A DNA stretch of 64,000 bases from Pyxicephalus adspersus (GCF_032062135.1 NC_092860.1:125264430-125328429); one strand, 5' to 3'; positions 1 through 12,714 are shown, counted from the stretch's first letter. Program-made: numbers and translations. Notes: generated by a model not told the origin, from the letters alone.

Positions 1-394
1 GTATCTTTATTGCCTGTGCACTTATCTTGCAAAGGATACTGGGTGCTGTCAGTATTGATTTTAAATTTAACAGCAATCTATTACACTTTGGATCTCCTTG
101 TGTATCTATATCTCCAGCTGTGGTACATTTGAGATTTGTGTAAGAAAAATGACATGACATATAGCTGACGTCTTGTGACAGATATATAGAGCTCATTACA
201 TGCCTAGTCAAAGAGTTACAACCTCCTCTTGACATTTTCTGTAGTAACATTGGAGATGATTTATAAAAACTGGAGGGAAGAAGGATGTTTGTGTTGTCAG
301 TAACAACCAGCCAGAGATCAGCTGCAACAAAACAGAAAATCTTTGACATAATAAAAGTAACTTTATATAATGAGTTATTGCTGGAACATTTACT
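1..394. other. no recognisable feature
   Basis: AT-rich sequence without a convincing coding frame, RNA gene or repeat that I can name. Confidence 0.4.
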
Positions 395-527
395 TTCATC
401 ATTTCTGATGAGATACAGATATACACATTTGTAGATTACTTGAATGCAATTTCTGAAGAAATGCAGATACAGAGTTATAGGTACTTGAACATCTTTTCTG
501 ATGAAATACAGATTTGTAGATTCATTT
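395..527. repeat. short degenerate tandem repeat, about 48-bp period
   Basis: Three diverged units can be aligned by eye. Each starts with 'tttctga(t/a)gaaat' followed by 'cagat', near 402, 450 and 497. Two of the units also share 'tttgtagatt'. The array is short and imperfect, and I see no coding role. Confidence 0.45.
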
Positions 528-1009
528 CTAGCAGGCTCCCTGTATTGCATTCAAATCACTATCCCTGGTAAGTGCTCAAAAATAAAAGTACAGGAAAGCA
601 CATTCACTATGCAGCCCTCGTACATTGATGATAAATATGGCTGCCACTGCGAACATATGTACATTTACAAACTATACAAAGAAACAACAAACTGATTTAT
701 TTATGTGCATACCAGAAATCTGTGCTCTGTGCAGAATTACTTCAATCAAGTCCAACTCTGGGTTCTTTTTCTTGGTTCCAATGAATCCTCAATAACTTCT
801 CCTACCTCTACTCCCACATAGTTATTACCTTTTTCTAAAGTCTTTGAGAAGGTCATTATCACAGATCGGCAGAAAACCCGATATGAGACTTGCTGATCTT
901 TCACTTAGTTGTTCCTACTCAGCCAATTTCTGCCCAGCCAGCCTATCGCCAATTTACCCCATTCCCTGTGCCTGTACCACAATAGGTCTTCCTAGCCAAG
1001 GATCCAGTA

Positions 1010-1290
1010 CCTGTATAATAGTGTTTCTGTAGGCTCTCTCATTGATCCCGACTATGACTTGACCTTGAGTGTTTAGTTTCTACAATTTTTATTTGTCATC
1101 TTGATAAGGCCTCCCTTCTGATCAGACGCTGTCTGGGTGAATCTGAGGGCCATAACCTAGCAGTCGCCCGCAGCTAGGTCTAATACCTCTTTGTTGGGTG
1201 CTTTGTTAGGGGATACCTTAGATTCTAAGCCTCATTTCATCTTTACCAAGCATGCAGCCAAGTACAGAGGGTTCAGACTCCTGTACATTC
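1010..1290. repeat. degenerate dispersed repeat (unclassified)
   Basis: This block is richer in C and G than its surroundings. It contains 'cctagcagtcgcccgcag', a phrase I associate with multicopy ranid-frog repeats, possibly LTR-derived. No terminal repeats or target duplication could be defined, so the boundaries and class are uncertain. Confidence 0.3.
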
Positions 1291-2600
1291 GTGACACCAT
1301 CTGGGATCAAATTCAGTGAAATCAGCCATGACAGTTGTATGACATTCTGGGTGGGCATTCCTTATTCATACAGAGAACTCTGCTGATAGAGGATGTTAGT
1401 GCAATTCTCTGCATGCTTCTATAATGTCATTGGGTCATATCATATCATATTGGGTCATATATAATGTCATATTAAAGAAATTGGGTATCATTTAGATTTA
1501 AGGGGGCTTCTACAGGCTGTAAAGTGGTGCTCCTCACCCTAAACTGTAAATGAATAATCCCTCTGCCAAAAATAATATAAATAAGCAAAATTAAACATGC
1601 TTGAAATTCAGCCTGGGTGGCAACCAAGGCTCCCTCTATAGATAGTGGAGGAGTGAACGTTGCCAGGCACTTATCCTGACCTATCTACACATTACGAAGG
1701 TTGTTTGTATGCAGCTTGACATGAGACTAAACCCTCCTATTCTCCAATAGGCCAGACTGTGAATTAAAGTAATTTACCCAATTCTCTTTGGCAAAACACA
1801 TTTTTCTACTTGCTCTTTTACTTATTTGAACCCATTTCCAAGTGTTGTAATCTAAAAAATGGTTTGGAGTTCATGAGATGGGTTTTTTTTATGTAATATA
1901 TTTATATTTTAATTTTGTGTAACCATACTTTAAAAAACATGATTTGTGACTGATTGTTACATGGGGACTTTACCAAACTGCTGGCTTGCAGATGTAAAAT
2001 ATTTGCTTATCTCTGTTATGATCAACAATGTGATTTTGCTCTTTGAAAACCTTGCAGGATGGAATTGTAAAAACCCTAAGGGACAGGAACTAAATTATAA
2101 CAGAAATATTGATTGTAAAACTGCAGAAATCTTTCTTTTAACTTTTTTTAAGGAGAACATGGAAGTAATATACAAGTAACACAGAAACTTTTATTGCCCA
2201 CAGCCCAGAGTTGGACTTGAAGTACATAATTTAGGTTAAGATATATACAGTATATTATAGTTCTTCCCAGTTCCAAATGTATTGAATAAATAATAAAATA
2301 ACTACTAACACTATGTTATTTGATGGGTTGGATGTCCCCTAACTAGCGTAATGATTCATTATTAGGATTTGGTTGCCATATAACAATGTATAGCTTTGAA
2401 AGATATTTTGACAATTCCATGGGTAGAGATTGCAGTTTGCTCACTCTCTGTGTTGTCTCTGTGTGCTACCCTGTGACTTCTTTTTATGTGGGGGAATACA
2501 CTCCCAGACTCTCAGGGATGGAGTAGTATTTCTTGGATTTAATGAGGTATATTGATATAAAATGTATTGTAAATTTATTTTTTCTTTTCTTAGTCAATCA
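1291..2600. other. no recognisable feature
   Basis: AT-rich sequence with short local duplications, for example 'tgggtcatat' repeated near 1430-1465. No exon, RNA gene or classifiable transposon was seen. Confidence 0.4.
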
Positions 2601-2609
2601 TATTTTTTC

Positions 2610-2765
2610 GCAAATATTGTATGTCTCGAACTGCTGCTGAAGAAGACGACTTAACATCTGTGAAACGTGTAGAGTAACAGTAGTGATCATTTAACATCTG
2701 TATAGCAGTTATTGTTTACTAAATATTATATATTTGTGTTTTGTTGAATAAACTTGGTTTTTAAT
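2610..2765 (+). repeat. possible transposon-derived fragment
   Basis: The segment contains 'gctgctgaagaagacgactt' followed by 'gtgaaacgtgtagag'. This resembles the 'gaagaag...gaaacgcgtag' phrase that recurs in fish and frog interspersed repeats. It is decayed and no ends are visible. Confidence 0.25.
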
Positions 2766-2769
2766 CCAA

Positions 2770-3650
2770 TGTGGTAGGGATGCATAAAAAGTCCCATTTG
2801 TAATGCTGTCCACTTTTTCACTTAATTTCTAGTAATGTTCCTAAATTCTTTCTGCAACACATTTGTTAAATAAATTAGTAGTCTTTTGGTATAAATCAGA
2901 TTAGTTTGGGGTTTACTGGTTGTTTACAGTACCCAGATCACTTATAAGTAGTAATCTATAGCAGCCAATCAGACACCATTTTTCACTGTTCTGTATCTGC
3001 ACCTATGGTTGTCTGGTATTTAATTTTTTTCACAGTTTTTTTTGTTTTCCTTGCTGTAAATACAGAAACTTTTTGTTTTAAAAGGTGCTGGTAATCATGA
3101 TAAGTATACCTCTGCAGAAATATCTAAAATGATTTAATCAGCAGGGTTTTATGAAAGCCAGTGGCAATGCTGTAAACAGATGCTAGAAAAATTAAATTTC
3201 ATTTGGTGAGTAACAGTGACATTTTGAAAACAACAAAGGGTAAAGGGTTAAGTTGAGTCATGTTGACGGCTATAAGACAATACTAGAAGAAGTGTCTATG
3301 CCATTGGCGATGCTGCATGTGTGTTTTAACATTCACGGTCAGTGCTTATGGTTTGACAACTGGGATTGAAAATCCTTGTAGCAAAATAACAAGAGCATAT
3401 AAAATAGAAGCCATCTGCTGCAGGTGCATGTTTAAAGAGTAGGATTGCATTAAACTGTTATTATTTACTGTATATTTTTTGGTGCACACACTTTAAAATC
3501 TCTCTTTGTTTATCTTACTGGGTTAAGGAAAAGCAAATGATTATTGCTTTCCTTCATGGTACAATAAAAGTCTAAAAAAAAAACCACAAAGCTATACCAG
3601 AAACATAATGAAAATATTTTTTTAAGCAAGGTAAATACTGTTCTGGTGCA
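2770..3650. other. no recognisable feature
   Basis: AT-rich sequence with no exon, RNA gene or classifiable repeat seen on either strand. Confidence 0.4.
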
Positions 3651-3654
3651 TAGT

Positions 3655-3808
3655 CACCTGACTATTAAATTTATTAAGTCCTGGCAGTTCTGGGGGATGC
3701 CAGAATACCCAAAACAGTTCTGGCAAGTGTGAGGGGTTTCGCTCAGGATCGCCTTTGCTGGGGTCAAAGGACACTTGTCTGGTTCATCCAACTCATATCA
3801 CACCGAGG
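3655..3808. repeat. dispersed ranid-type repeat running into a gap
   Basis: This segment is less AT-rich. It carries 'ctcaggatcgcctttgctgg' and 'catatcacaccgagg', phrases I associate with a multicopy frog repeat. It is cut off by the assembly gap, which fits an assembly break inside a repeat. Confidence 0.35.
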
Positions 3809-4442
3809 NNNNNNNNNNNNNNNNNNNNNNNNNNNNNNNNNNNNNNNNNNNNNNNNNNNNNNNNNNNNNNNNNNNNNNNNNNNNNNNNNNNNNNNNNNNN
3901 NNNNNNNNNNNNNNNNNNNNNNNNNNNNNNNNNNNNNNNNNNNNNNNNNNNNNNNNNNNNNNNNNNNNNNNNNNNNNNNNNNNNNNNNNNNNNNNNNNNN
4001 NNNNNNNNNNNNNNNNNNNNNNNNNNNNNNNNNNNNNNNNNNNNNNNNNNNNNNNNNNNNNNNNNNNNNNNNNNNNNNNNNNNNNNNNNNNNNNNNNNNN
4101 NNNNNNNNNNNNNNNNNNNNNNNNNNNNNNNNNNNNNNNNNNNNNNNNNNNNNNNNNNNNNNNNNNNNNNNNNNNNNNNNNNNNNNNNNNNNNNNNNNNN
4201 NNNNNNNNNNNNNNNNNNNNNNNNNNNNNNNNNNNNNNNNNNNNNNNNNNNNNNNNNNNNNNNNNNNNNNNNNNNNNNNNNNNNNNNNNNNNNNNNNNNN
4301 NNNNNNNNNNNNNNNNNNNNNNNNNNNNNNNNNNNNNNNNNNNNNNNNNNNNNNNNNNNNNNNNNNNNNNNNNNNNNNNNNNNNNNNNNNNNNNNNNNNN
4401 NNNNNNNNNNNNNNNNNNNNNNNNNNNNNNNNNNNNNNNNNN
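3809..4442. other. assembly gap (634 N)
   Basis: A run of unknown bases. Any open frame spanning it is an artefact. Confidence 0.99.
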
Positions 4443-5510
4443 GTAAATATTTGACTTTAACTACAACAGTCAATAATGTGCACATTTGCTGACATCGAAC
4501 ATGTTAATAAAATTCTACAGTTGAATTGTTACATCAACAGACTGCTGCAAACCTTTAAAAAGTTCAATCTAGGTAAGGGGGAGAAAGGAGGCCAGGCTTT
4601 ATTTCTTAACTGCAGTGGAGAAGGGAAGGGTCACAATCCTGGTTATGCTGCCCCGTAGGAAACAGTATGTTGTGGTTTGATGTATTTAAATACTAATTGA
4701 GTAGGAAGTTTAAAGATCTTTATATTACATAATTTTGGGAAATCTAAAGGTGGTTTTAGAGAGTGTACAGTCAGATTGTAATATGTAGGGTAAACTTACA
4801 GCAGATAAAGGAAAACTGGTGTCTTTAGGGCCTCTAACTAATGTAGCATTGAATCAGCCTAGGGAAACAATTAGACAACAGTACCTCTGTTGAGACTATT
4901 ATATCATGTTTTTTTCTCTGCTGGTGGATTATCCAAATAATGCTTATTACCTCAAGGTGTCCCAGCTAGAAGTGACTGGATACATTGTATATCAATATTG
5001 AAGTTATTTTGTGACATTAACAACAATGCATTTACAAAGCACCTTCAAACTTCAGCTTCACATACAATTGAATGTTCTTTCTAAGGAGGTAAGATTTCCT
5101 CCCAACAGGAGCAATCCCAAAATTGGGAGAACTGGGACTATTCTGCATATATGGGGGCAATGTCCAGTGGTCAATTCTTTTTGGTCAAAAGTGTGTAGGC
5201 TGCTACCCGCCCTATTCCACTAGTTGTGGCTTTACTCTCCTACTGCCCTCTCTAACTACGCTCTTACTCTGTTTCATGCTTCTGGTCTTGACAGCTACTA
5301 AACAATGTATTGCCAAAGTGTGGAAATCCCCCTGGTCCTTCAGTTTTCTGAGGTGAGCAAGCCGGTCTCCTGGACCATGTCCCAAGAAAAATGCTCCACC
5401 CAAGTACAAGATTCTAGGACTAAATTTGAAGCTAACTAGATTTCTTTTTTTCTCATTTTATGTAGTTGTATCCGTGCTTGAACTTTGTTCCTGATTGTTT
5501 AAAGAATAAA
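4443..5510. other. no recognisable feature
   Basis: Unique-looking sequence. No open frame here resembles a known exon and no repeat ends are visible. Confidence 0.4.
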
Positions 5511-5524
5511 CTAAAAAAAGGGAA

Positions 5525-5762
5525 TGGAGGAGCTGAACTGAATCTATTCTCCCTTGAGAAGAGAAGGGGGTATATGATCACCCTGTATAAATATATATAT
5601 AGGGTCCATATAGAGAACTCTCTTCCCAATTATTCACTTTGAGATCATTACAAAGGACAAGAGAGTACTCTTTGCGTCTGGAGGAAAAGAAGTATACGTT
5701 TCGGATAAGGAAGGGATTCTTCACTGTAAGGTCTGTGAAAATGTGGAATAGGCTCCACCAGG
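5525..5762 (+). repeat. interspersed repeat, possibly LINE-derived 3' coding fragment
   Basis: The block from 'gagctgaactgaatctattc' to 'ggctccaccaggaagtagtt' matches a multicopy amphibian and fish repeat pattern. One frame (5639-5770) ends FFTVRSVKMWNRLHQEV. This resembles the FF..RVV..WN.LP.EV motif at the C-terminus of several LINE polyproteins. The resemblance is short and the reading frame is otherwise broken, so the LINE assignment is tentative. Confidence 0.4.
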
Positions 5763-5764
5763 AA

Positions 5765-5842
5765 GTAGTTATTATTATTTTTATTATAATTATATTAATG
5801 TTAATAAACAGGATTTATATAGCGCCAACATATTACGCAACA
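5765..5842 (-). mobile_element. LINE 3' tail fragment
   Basis: An ATT-rich stretch leads into 'aataaacaggatttatatag' and 'gcgccaacatattacgcaac'. The same block lies at the 3' end of the longer LINE copy at 45355-46320, where it follows the coding remnant on the minus strand. Only the last 80 bases or so survive here. It abuts a different repeat on each side, so three repeat ends meet within 400 bp. Confidence 0.6.
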
Positions 5843-5900
5843 CATTTTTGCAGGTAAAATCCAACCCCATGCACACTCAGGATTACCGCTAAGGGGTTAA
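5843..5900 (-). mobile_element. end of a TTAA-target MITE
   Basis: Read on the minus strand, this begins TTAA then 'ccccttagcggtaatcctga', followed by 'gtgtgcatggggttggattt'. It aligns with the left end of the MITE at 11845. Only one end is present. The TTAA target suggests a piggyBac- or Kolobok-type DNA transposon, which is an inference. Confidence 0.55.
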
Positions 5901-8257
5901 TGTATAACTTCCGTTTTTTTATTTTTTGTCCTTGCTTGCTCATTTCTTAAAATCTCAATAAAAATCTATTTGGTAAAACTTGGGGAATACATAAATATTC
6001 TAAAGCTTCTGTGTGGAAATCAATCAAGAATAAAACTTCATTTACGCTGCCATCACCCATAGAATACTAATGCAAGACAGAGCCCTACTTACAATTATTA
6101 GAATATAAAAATACAATTAATACCCATTTATCTGTTTTTTTATATTGCAAATTACACAACTTGCTCACAGTGTCCCATTTACAATAAAAATGTTCATTAT
6201 GTATCATTAACTTAGCAATTTTATATTGCTTGTCATATGGAAACATTAAAGCCACTTACAATGTCATTTAGTGAAAAACGAAATTATGCTTTGTACAAAA
6301 ACAAGATGAGACTCTTTTACAAAATATAGACCTACAGAGTATCAATTTTTGTGCCACAATTTCGATTCGGGGAAGTATTGAATATTTTATTATCAAATGT
6401 AAATATAATATCTAAGAAAAAGTCTATTTCATTCATAGCAGTCAAAGTTCACATTCTCCTTCAAATATACTTCGTAATAAAATTGTTTAACCACTGCAAA
6501 GATACATTTTGCTCCCAAATCCACTTGAGCAATGGAAAATAAAACAATTCATCTGTTTTACTGCTTTTTCAACCAAGAGGTGACCTGGAGATTACCTTTA
6601 GACATCCAGGAACACCTTATCATGTTCTTTTCAAAAAGAAAAAGAAAAAAACATATAATTTGTATATAATGGTTNNNNNNNNNNNNNNNNNNNNNNNNNN
6701 NNNNNNNNNNNNNNNNNNNNNNNNNNAGAATTTGCAGTACCTTTACACTAGGTTATCATTTATAGTGTGTATAACTATATAGAGTGATAAGTGTCCGCAA
6801 AACTTCCATTAACAAATGTTTCTTCAATTCACTCAACATAATTTTATGTTAGGTTCAGATGTTTGTAGGTTCACTTCCCCTTAATCAGTGGCCAACCACG
6901 AATGAAGGCACCTTCTTAAGTATGATGTAGGACTTTTAGAGTTATCACCAAAGGTAGGTGAATGTATGTACATGAATATAACTGTTTTGGGAAACCGTTA
7001 CATGGGTTTAGTTCTGCTTTTGTTTAAAGATATCATAGGAGTTTACTGACTATGTCCAGGTGCTTATTCTACGAATTGTAGAAAATGTTGATAAATATGT
7101 GGTTCCCCTATTCAGACTACAACACGGATTAGGCTTCTTTACATAGAGTGACTGTTTGTGCTTCATGAATATTTACACCTATTGAATTGGTAAAGGAGTA
7201 CATGCTCCACAATTCCAATTACTAACCTTTGGTAACCCAGTAAAATATGATTCAGATTGTTCTGTTTTTGAACTGAATTAGAGGCCTGGGGGAAAAATCC
7301 AGTTCCTTTTTTACGCCCATTACTCAATAAAAAAGTGATACTGAAATAAACCTCATTAGTTTTTTTTACCTAAGATCTGTAAGCGAAATAATGAAGTTTA
7401 AATTGAAGAAAACAGCAGGCAAACTACTTAAATAAAGAAGTAGGGCCTGAAAATGTTTCTTATTCAAAAAACATACTAGGCATTGGTGGTGGAGTGACTT
7501 TTCTAAGATTTATTCAACATTTGTTTCCTGAGAAGTTTGTTAGCCTTAGATTTCATACCATTTGATGTAGCCATGTATGAGGGTATGTCATTATTCTTGT
7601 AGGTTTATATAAGTGAACAAGATAACCCCTAGGAGAATTCTCTTCACACTTACATTTTACAAAGCTTTGAAGCCAAGCTACACAGTATCGAAATATTGCA
7701 GTTTAGTTGTCGACTTGACATGAACCCTGGGTTATTGTTTGTTTTTTTTAATAATACACCACAGTGTGTGGGAACTGTAGATACAAACATTTTTCATTTC
7801 AAAACTCAACAGTAGGTAATGTGCAGTTAAAGGGCAGCATATAGCACAAGCAAAATATTTATTCTGCACTGCAGTTTTTGTTACTTATGAACAATTTTTC
7901 AGCATCTTTTGTTCTTCATTGATTTGCAGCTATTTACATTTTTCATTGCTCTAAATGGTCTGTGAAAAAATGTAGACTTATTTAAGTTATAGATAAGTGC
8001 AATTAGAGCCTATGCACATTATCACTAAGAAGCATTATTTTTATGCCCTTGCTTGCAGTGAGTTATGTAGCAACATCTGCTAAAAAGTTTATTGTGAACC
8101 ATAGTATAAATCAAACAGACTATAGAATAAAAAGACTGACACCTGCCTAAAAGGAGCAGCTGCTCATGAGTACAACTTGGTGGAGGAGCCAAGTAAGCTT
8201 GGAAAGCATAGCAAATGTCAGATGAATAACTGTAAACATTATATGGTCAAATAGCAA
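5901..8257. other. unique-looking AT-rich sequence, with a gap at 6675-6726
   Basis: I see no supported gene, RNA or transposon. A 52-base run of N interrupts it at 6675-6726. Confidence 0.4.
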
Positions 8258-9208
8258 TATCTGTGAAGGGGTGCTAAGAAGTTCCTGGCTTTGCCCAGAA
8301 AGAAGAAAGCCAGAGTTATGAAATAACACATTTATTTAACATATTCCCCCCTGAGACTGATGCACTTGGTACAGCGTAAGTGCAGCTTTTCTAGACCATT
8401 CAAATAAAAGTCGTTTGGTTGGGCCGCAAACCAGCTCTCAGCAGCATCTTTGACGTGAGAAGTGTCCTCAAAACATAGCCTCTTCAGGTGTTTCTTCAAA
8501 TTCGGGAACAGATAATAATCTGAAGGGGCAAGGTCAGGTGAGTAGGGTAGATGGTGGACCAATTGGAAACCCAGGGTGTTCAATTTGGCACCCACAACGT
8601 TGGACGTGTGCACAGGTGCATTGTCCTGCAAAAAAAGGATCCCTTTGGTCAACTTTCCACTGCGTTTCGTCCTAATTGCCTCCTTCAGCTGGTCCAGGAG
8701 GTTAGCATAATACTGTCCGGTGATACTAGCGCCCTGAGGTAGGTAGTCCACCAACAGAATACCATCTTCTTCGGCTGCGGGGACCCGCTGTGGCGCCATT
8801 CCTTTGACAGTTCCTTGGTTTCAGGATCATAGATGTGAAACAAGGTTTCATCCTCAGTGACTAACCTAGCTAAAAAGTCTTGTGCATCTTCAAAATGGGC
8901 TAAAACGACTTTGGATGCTTCAACTCTGATCACTGTTCAAACATTTCAGCACCCACTTCGCTGAAAGCTTTCGCATGCCTAGGATAGTGGGGATAACAAA
9001 CCCAACATGCTCCCGTGGGATGTCAAGTATCTGGGCTAGCTTTTTTGCACATATTCCCCGGTCCTCAGCTCATGGACAGCATCGCAGGTTGCCGGGTCAG
9101 TTGAGGTTGGGGGACGCCCACAGTGGGGCTCATCTTTATTGGTGAAATGCTAAGTCTTGAAACGAGATATCCAGGTTTTGACAGTGCTGTAGGAAGGACA
9201 CTTCTATT
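8258..9208 (-). pseudogene. mariner (DD34D) transposase relic, copy 1
   Basis: A decayed mariner element of the Tc1/mariner superfamily, which encodes a cut-and-paste transposase. On the minus strand, 8332-8799 holds the C-terminal part. It has VDYLPQGASITGQYYANLLD, the catalytic FLQDNAP and YSPDLAPSDYYLF, with 34 residues between the second and third Asp, and ends LRCTKCISLRGEYVK. The frame at 8685-8933 holds the upstream part with the first catalytic block, LVTEDET. The two frames are joined by a frameshift plus a loss of about 20 codons, judged against copy 2. The DNA-binding part continues with breaks to about 9208, where similarity to copy 2 stops. The 5' end is therefore truncated. An inverted-repeat end, 'gctaagaagttcctggcttt', remains near 8262-8290. 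It is not functional. Confidence 0.92.
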
Positions 9209-9560
9209 CTATATACAATACTATATTTTATAACCAGAAAACTCTCTTCTTTTGGCATTTTTGTCAGGAAGGTTCAGTGCAATGTTGTGAGCTGGAGCCA
9301 TTGCAGGGGTATGGTGCAAGCTTGAATACCTAATACCTCTTCAAAGCTCTGTTCTTTCTAAACAGACTGCTAAGTGATCCTTAACTTATCTGTAGGACCT
9401 GCCCATCTGTCATTCTATTACCATTCTAGCTTGTCTTGTGACCTGTCTTGGACCTCTGCTTACCATTCATGACTCCAACTTTGACTCCTGAATTTGCCTT
9501 CTAACACTGCTACCTCCCTGATTCTAACTTCAGCCTGAGATCATCAACTACATCTTTGGT
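9209..9560. repeat. possible dispersed repeat flank
   Basis: A CT-rich stretch with repeated 'gacct', 'tgactcc' and 'ctgcttacc' phrases (9420-9560), similar in style to the block at 59060-59430. It starts where the mariner copy is truncated. The class is unknown. Confidence 0.25.
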
Positions 9561-11829
9561 TTCTCAACCTTGGCTTGTAGAATGACTTTGTCCATGGCCA
9601 CCCAGGGTCCTTACCGGATCCTGCACAGTGTGATCTGTGATCACAAGTTGATCTGTGAAGTTCTAGTGGTTGCTCTTTCACATTCAGCACATGTTATTCA
9701 TTCTTCCCTGACATGCCTTGGCACATTGAGAGGTACAGGGCAGAAGTTGAAAAAGCCTTTTTTATTAGCTTGGTTTCCACCAAGTAAATGGCAGTTTCTA
9801 CCAGGGCAGTTTTCCCATGCAAAAATTATTTTGTGTAAACTATTTTTGTAGCCCCAGTCATTAGTTTAAATGCATTAAATAGATTGGTATGATGTCAGTT
9901 AGGATTTGTATACAAATTATTAATAATAATAGAAGTAAAAACGTTGTGGCAAACCTCCTCAAAAAGCAGGACATTACAAACTTAAAGTCCAATTGTTTCT
10001 TGCAGTTGCAATGCATTTTCTTTTTGCTCAATAATGTTATTTTTATGTATGTCTAAAAAAAGAAATACAAAGGTCAGAACAACCTGCTTTGTAAAAGCTG
10101 AAATAAAGGACAATTATTAGAAAGTAGAAAACACAAATTAGCAATTAAGTGCTCAGCATTACTGACTGAGTTGTTATGGAAAGCAGTATGGACAGGTATC
10201 AGAACATGATTGTGGTTCTGGGGTATGCGAACAGCCTTGGCCTAAAATGTTTTACCACCTACTTTAAAACAGCTTCTATACATCAAATAATAATGCTGAC
10301 ACTCTCAATCCCAATATATACCTTTTGGAGTTATATTCCACCCATTCAAAATGCAGATTATTTTATTCATTTGCTAAGTACCAGAACACTGAAGGAGATT
10401 AAAGATAGAATTTTTGGATACATATCAACTTTAATAACCTAGTGACAATCTAATGTATAGAATAAAGGATCTGAATGATAAATAGGTGGACTTTTAGTGG
10501 AGTGTTGGACAACTTTCTATTTACATGATTGCTTTGGTTTGGTGAGGACATCAAAATCTGGGGTACCATCAATATTTATCATTATGAATCTATTATTATA
10601 TCATTATCATATTTCTACACTGTGGTTGAAATGTGTGGTGTTCTTTCTAATCACAATCTATAGCAGAAAGCAATGTACAGTTTATGTTTATTCATGTCTG
10701 GGAAGGCTGTGCAACCTTGTGTCAGAAAATACTTTTTAAACAGTGTGAATTGTTGAATTATGCCCTGGCCACTAATATAGAAAACCAAATTCACTATTAT
10801 TTTCAGGCTAAAATTTTCCCAGAAATAGCTTTACATGAAGCCTAAATGGAGCTGGGAATTCACCCAGCTATATCTGTCTGTCAGTGCCTATCACTCAGTG
10901 TCTATCCATCGCATTTTGTGTATGTTAGTAAGTCAACGTTTAGCCATCAACTTTGTGTGTGTCAGTGACCATCGGCCTGTGTCTGTCACAGTCTTAGTAT
11001 CTGTCAATCTGTGTGAATAAGTGTTTGTCAATTTGCATCTGTCAAGTTCTGCCAGTTGGGGTACAAGTCACTTTGGATGTATTATAAAGAAGATTGTTCA
11101 TGTACATATATTTTTTTTGTGTATTTGATCATAATATGCATACTGTAGCTTTACATTTTTTAGACTCCTTTATCATCTATGAAAACGAATAAGGCCCAAG
11201 AGGGACCATTTATGGCACATTAACAGTTCAGGGATTAATGGAAAGAGCTTCTGTAACCCTCAGGTTTAAAGCCCACTGCGTACCCATAAAAGAACTTTAT
11301 TCTGTACAAAGAAATATTTGTTGCATTTATGTGGGGCACACCTGTATTCCCCCACTGAGATCCCACCAAAATGTGCCTGGAGTGCAACAGCCACTTTTAG
11401 TACTAAACAGCCCTGACATGGGGATGGGACATGCTAAACCATATACAGAAAAAGTCAGGATTTGCAGAACTAAGCCGCTAAATCAACAGAGAGTTACACA
11501 CTTGCACAGATCGGGAGTACTTGACAATTTTTTCCTATAATAAATGTGTACATCTAGGGTCAGACTGGCGTTCTGGGGCCCAGCAGAGGTAGTAAGAAGG
11601 AGGACTGGATCCAACCATAATTTTTTGTTCAGTTCTCTTGGTAGCCAGTTCAACCCTTGGTTCATAATATAATAATGCTGAAACAAAGCTATAGGTGAGC
11701 CTTATAGTGAACATAAAAGGTTACTTACTTTATAATTAGTCTGTAGCACATACCTCCATTTGCCAGCTTGTCATTTCTTAACTCAAGCACGCTTGATGCC
11801 ATAAACTGCTTTTCTTGTCTGAAACATCA
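9561..11829. other. no supported gene; weak low-complexity tract
   Basis: Unique-looking sequence. Between 10865 and 11050, phrases such as 'gtctgtcagtg' and 'tgtcaatctgtg' recur without a strict period, suggesting an old degenerate minisatellite. The open frames here resemble nothing I know. Confidence 0.35.
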
Positions 11830-12573
11830 GACTCGATTTACTAACCCCCCTAGCGGTAATCCTGAGTGTGGGGGGTGGATTTTACTTGCAGGGTCCCTTA
11901 AGCTAAGAAAAACCCCACTTACTTTCCTCCATTGTCATCCCCCCCCCGTCCTTCTGGTCCCCGCAGGTCCTGGGGACACGTCTTCTCCCTCCGATCTCAA
12001 GGCGGGAAGTGAAGAGCGGAGATCTACGGGGTTTTCCGTGACGTCAGTGTGGGTGGAGCGGCAAGAAATTCAAATCATTTTGTATTGGATTCACTGCAAA
12101 ATAACTGTATTGAGTCCAATACAAAGAAATATTCATATAATATATATATAATTATATAATATATTTATATTATATATGCTACTGTACAATTATATTACAT
12201 TTTTAACTATTTTTTTAACAGATTTTTTTTAAGTTTATTTTTAAATAATTCTATTTATTAACTATTCGACATATTTTGGGGAGTTATGCCTGAGAATTAT
12301 AGCCTACAATGTAAAATAAATTTCCATGCAAAAAAATTGTTACACTTTTTGCATGGAACTTGAATGGACAGAATTAGACCGCTGGAGGGGTTAAAGCTCT
12401 CCAAGGCTGGACAGGATACACTTTTATCAGTGAACCTGGGTGATCCCAAAAATCTGCAATGGACCTGGTTCAGGATTGAAAACATTTGCTAACATACAGC
12501 AAATGAAATTCATTCCAGGTTTGCTGGATCACCCAGGTTCACTGATGCAATCACTGATTTAATAAATCAAGTC
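11830..12573. mobile_element. palindromic MITE (outer element), split by a nested MITE
   Basis: The outer element consists of 11830-11844 plus 12391-12573. Its ends are inverted repeats: 'gactcgatttactaa' at 11830 pairs with the reverse complement of 'ttaataaatcaagtc' at 12559, with 13 of 15 matches. Internally, 'atcagtgaacctgggtgatc' near 12427 is the inverse of 'gatcacccaggttcactgat' near 12525, so the whole element folds back on itself. The family, with 'aaagctctccaaggctgg', is one I associate with ranid genomes. A second copy lies at 62930-63150. It has no coding capacity. Confidence 0.75.
11845..12390. mobile_element. TTAA-target MITE nested in another MITE
   Basis: The left end 'cccccctagcggt' and the right end 'accgctggagggg' are imperfect terminal inverted repeats. 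The flanks are CTAA (11841-11844) and TTAA (12391-12394), which fits a duplicated TTAA target with one mutation. Insertion was into the terminal TTAA of the outer palindromic MITE. The interior includes a C-rich tract near 11940 and an AT-rich stretch at 12130-12260. A related end is at 5843-5900. piggyBac or Kolobok mobilisation is inferred from the target only. Confidence 0.72.
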
Positions 12574-12714
12574 CATAATTACTTATTTGGCTCTATTGGT
12601 CCATTAGTGAGATTGAGTTTTATAGGACTGCTTAGGTAATGAAAAAGGGGTTGATTGATTATATATGCCAATAATAATCTCACGGGGAGGCATGCAAAAG
12701 GCATTTTTAAATGC

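Noticed and set aside
3729..4492. Open frames of 220-245 codons on both strands
   Set aside because: They consist almost entirely of the N gap, so they are artefacts.
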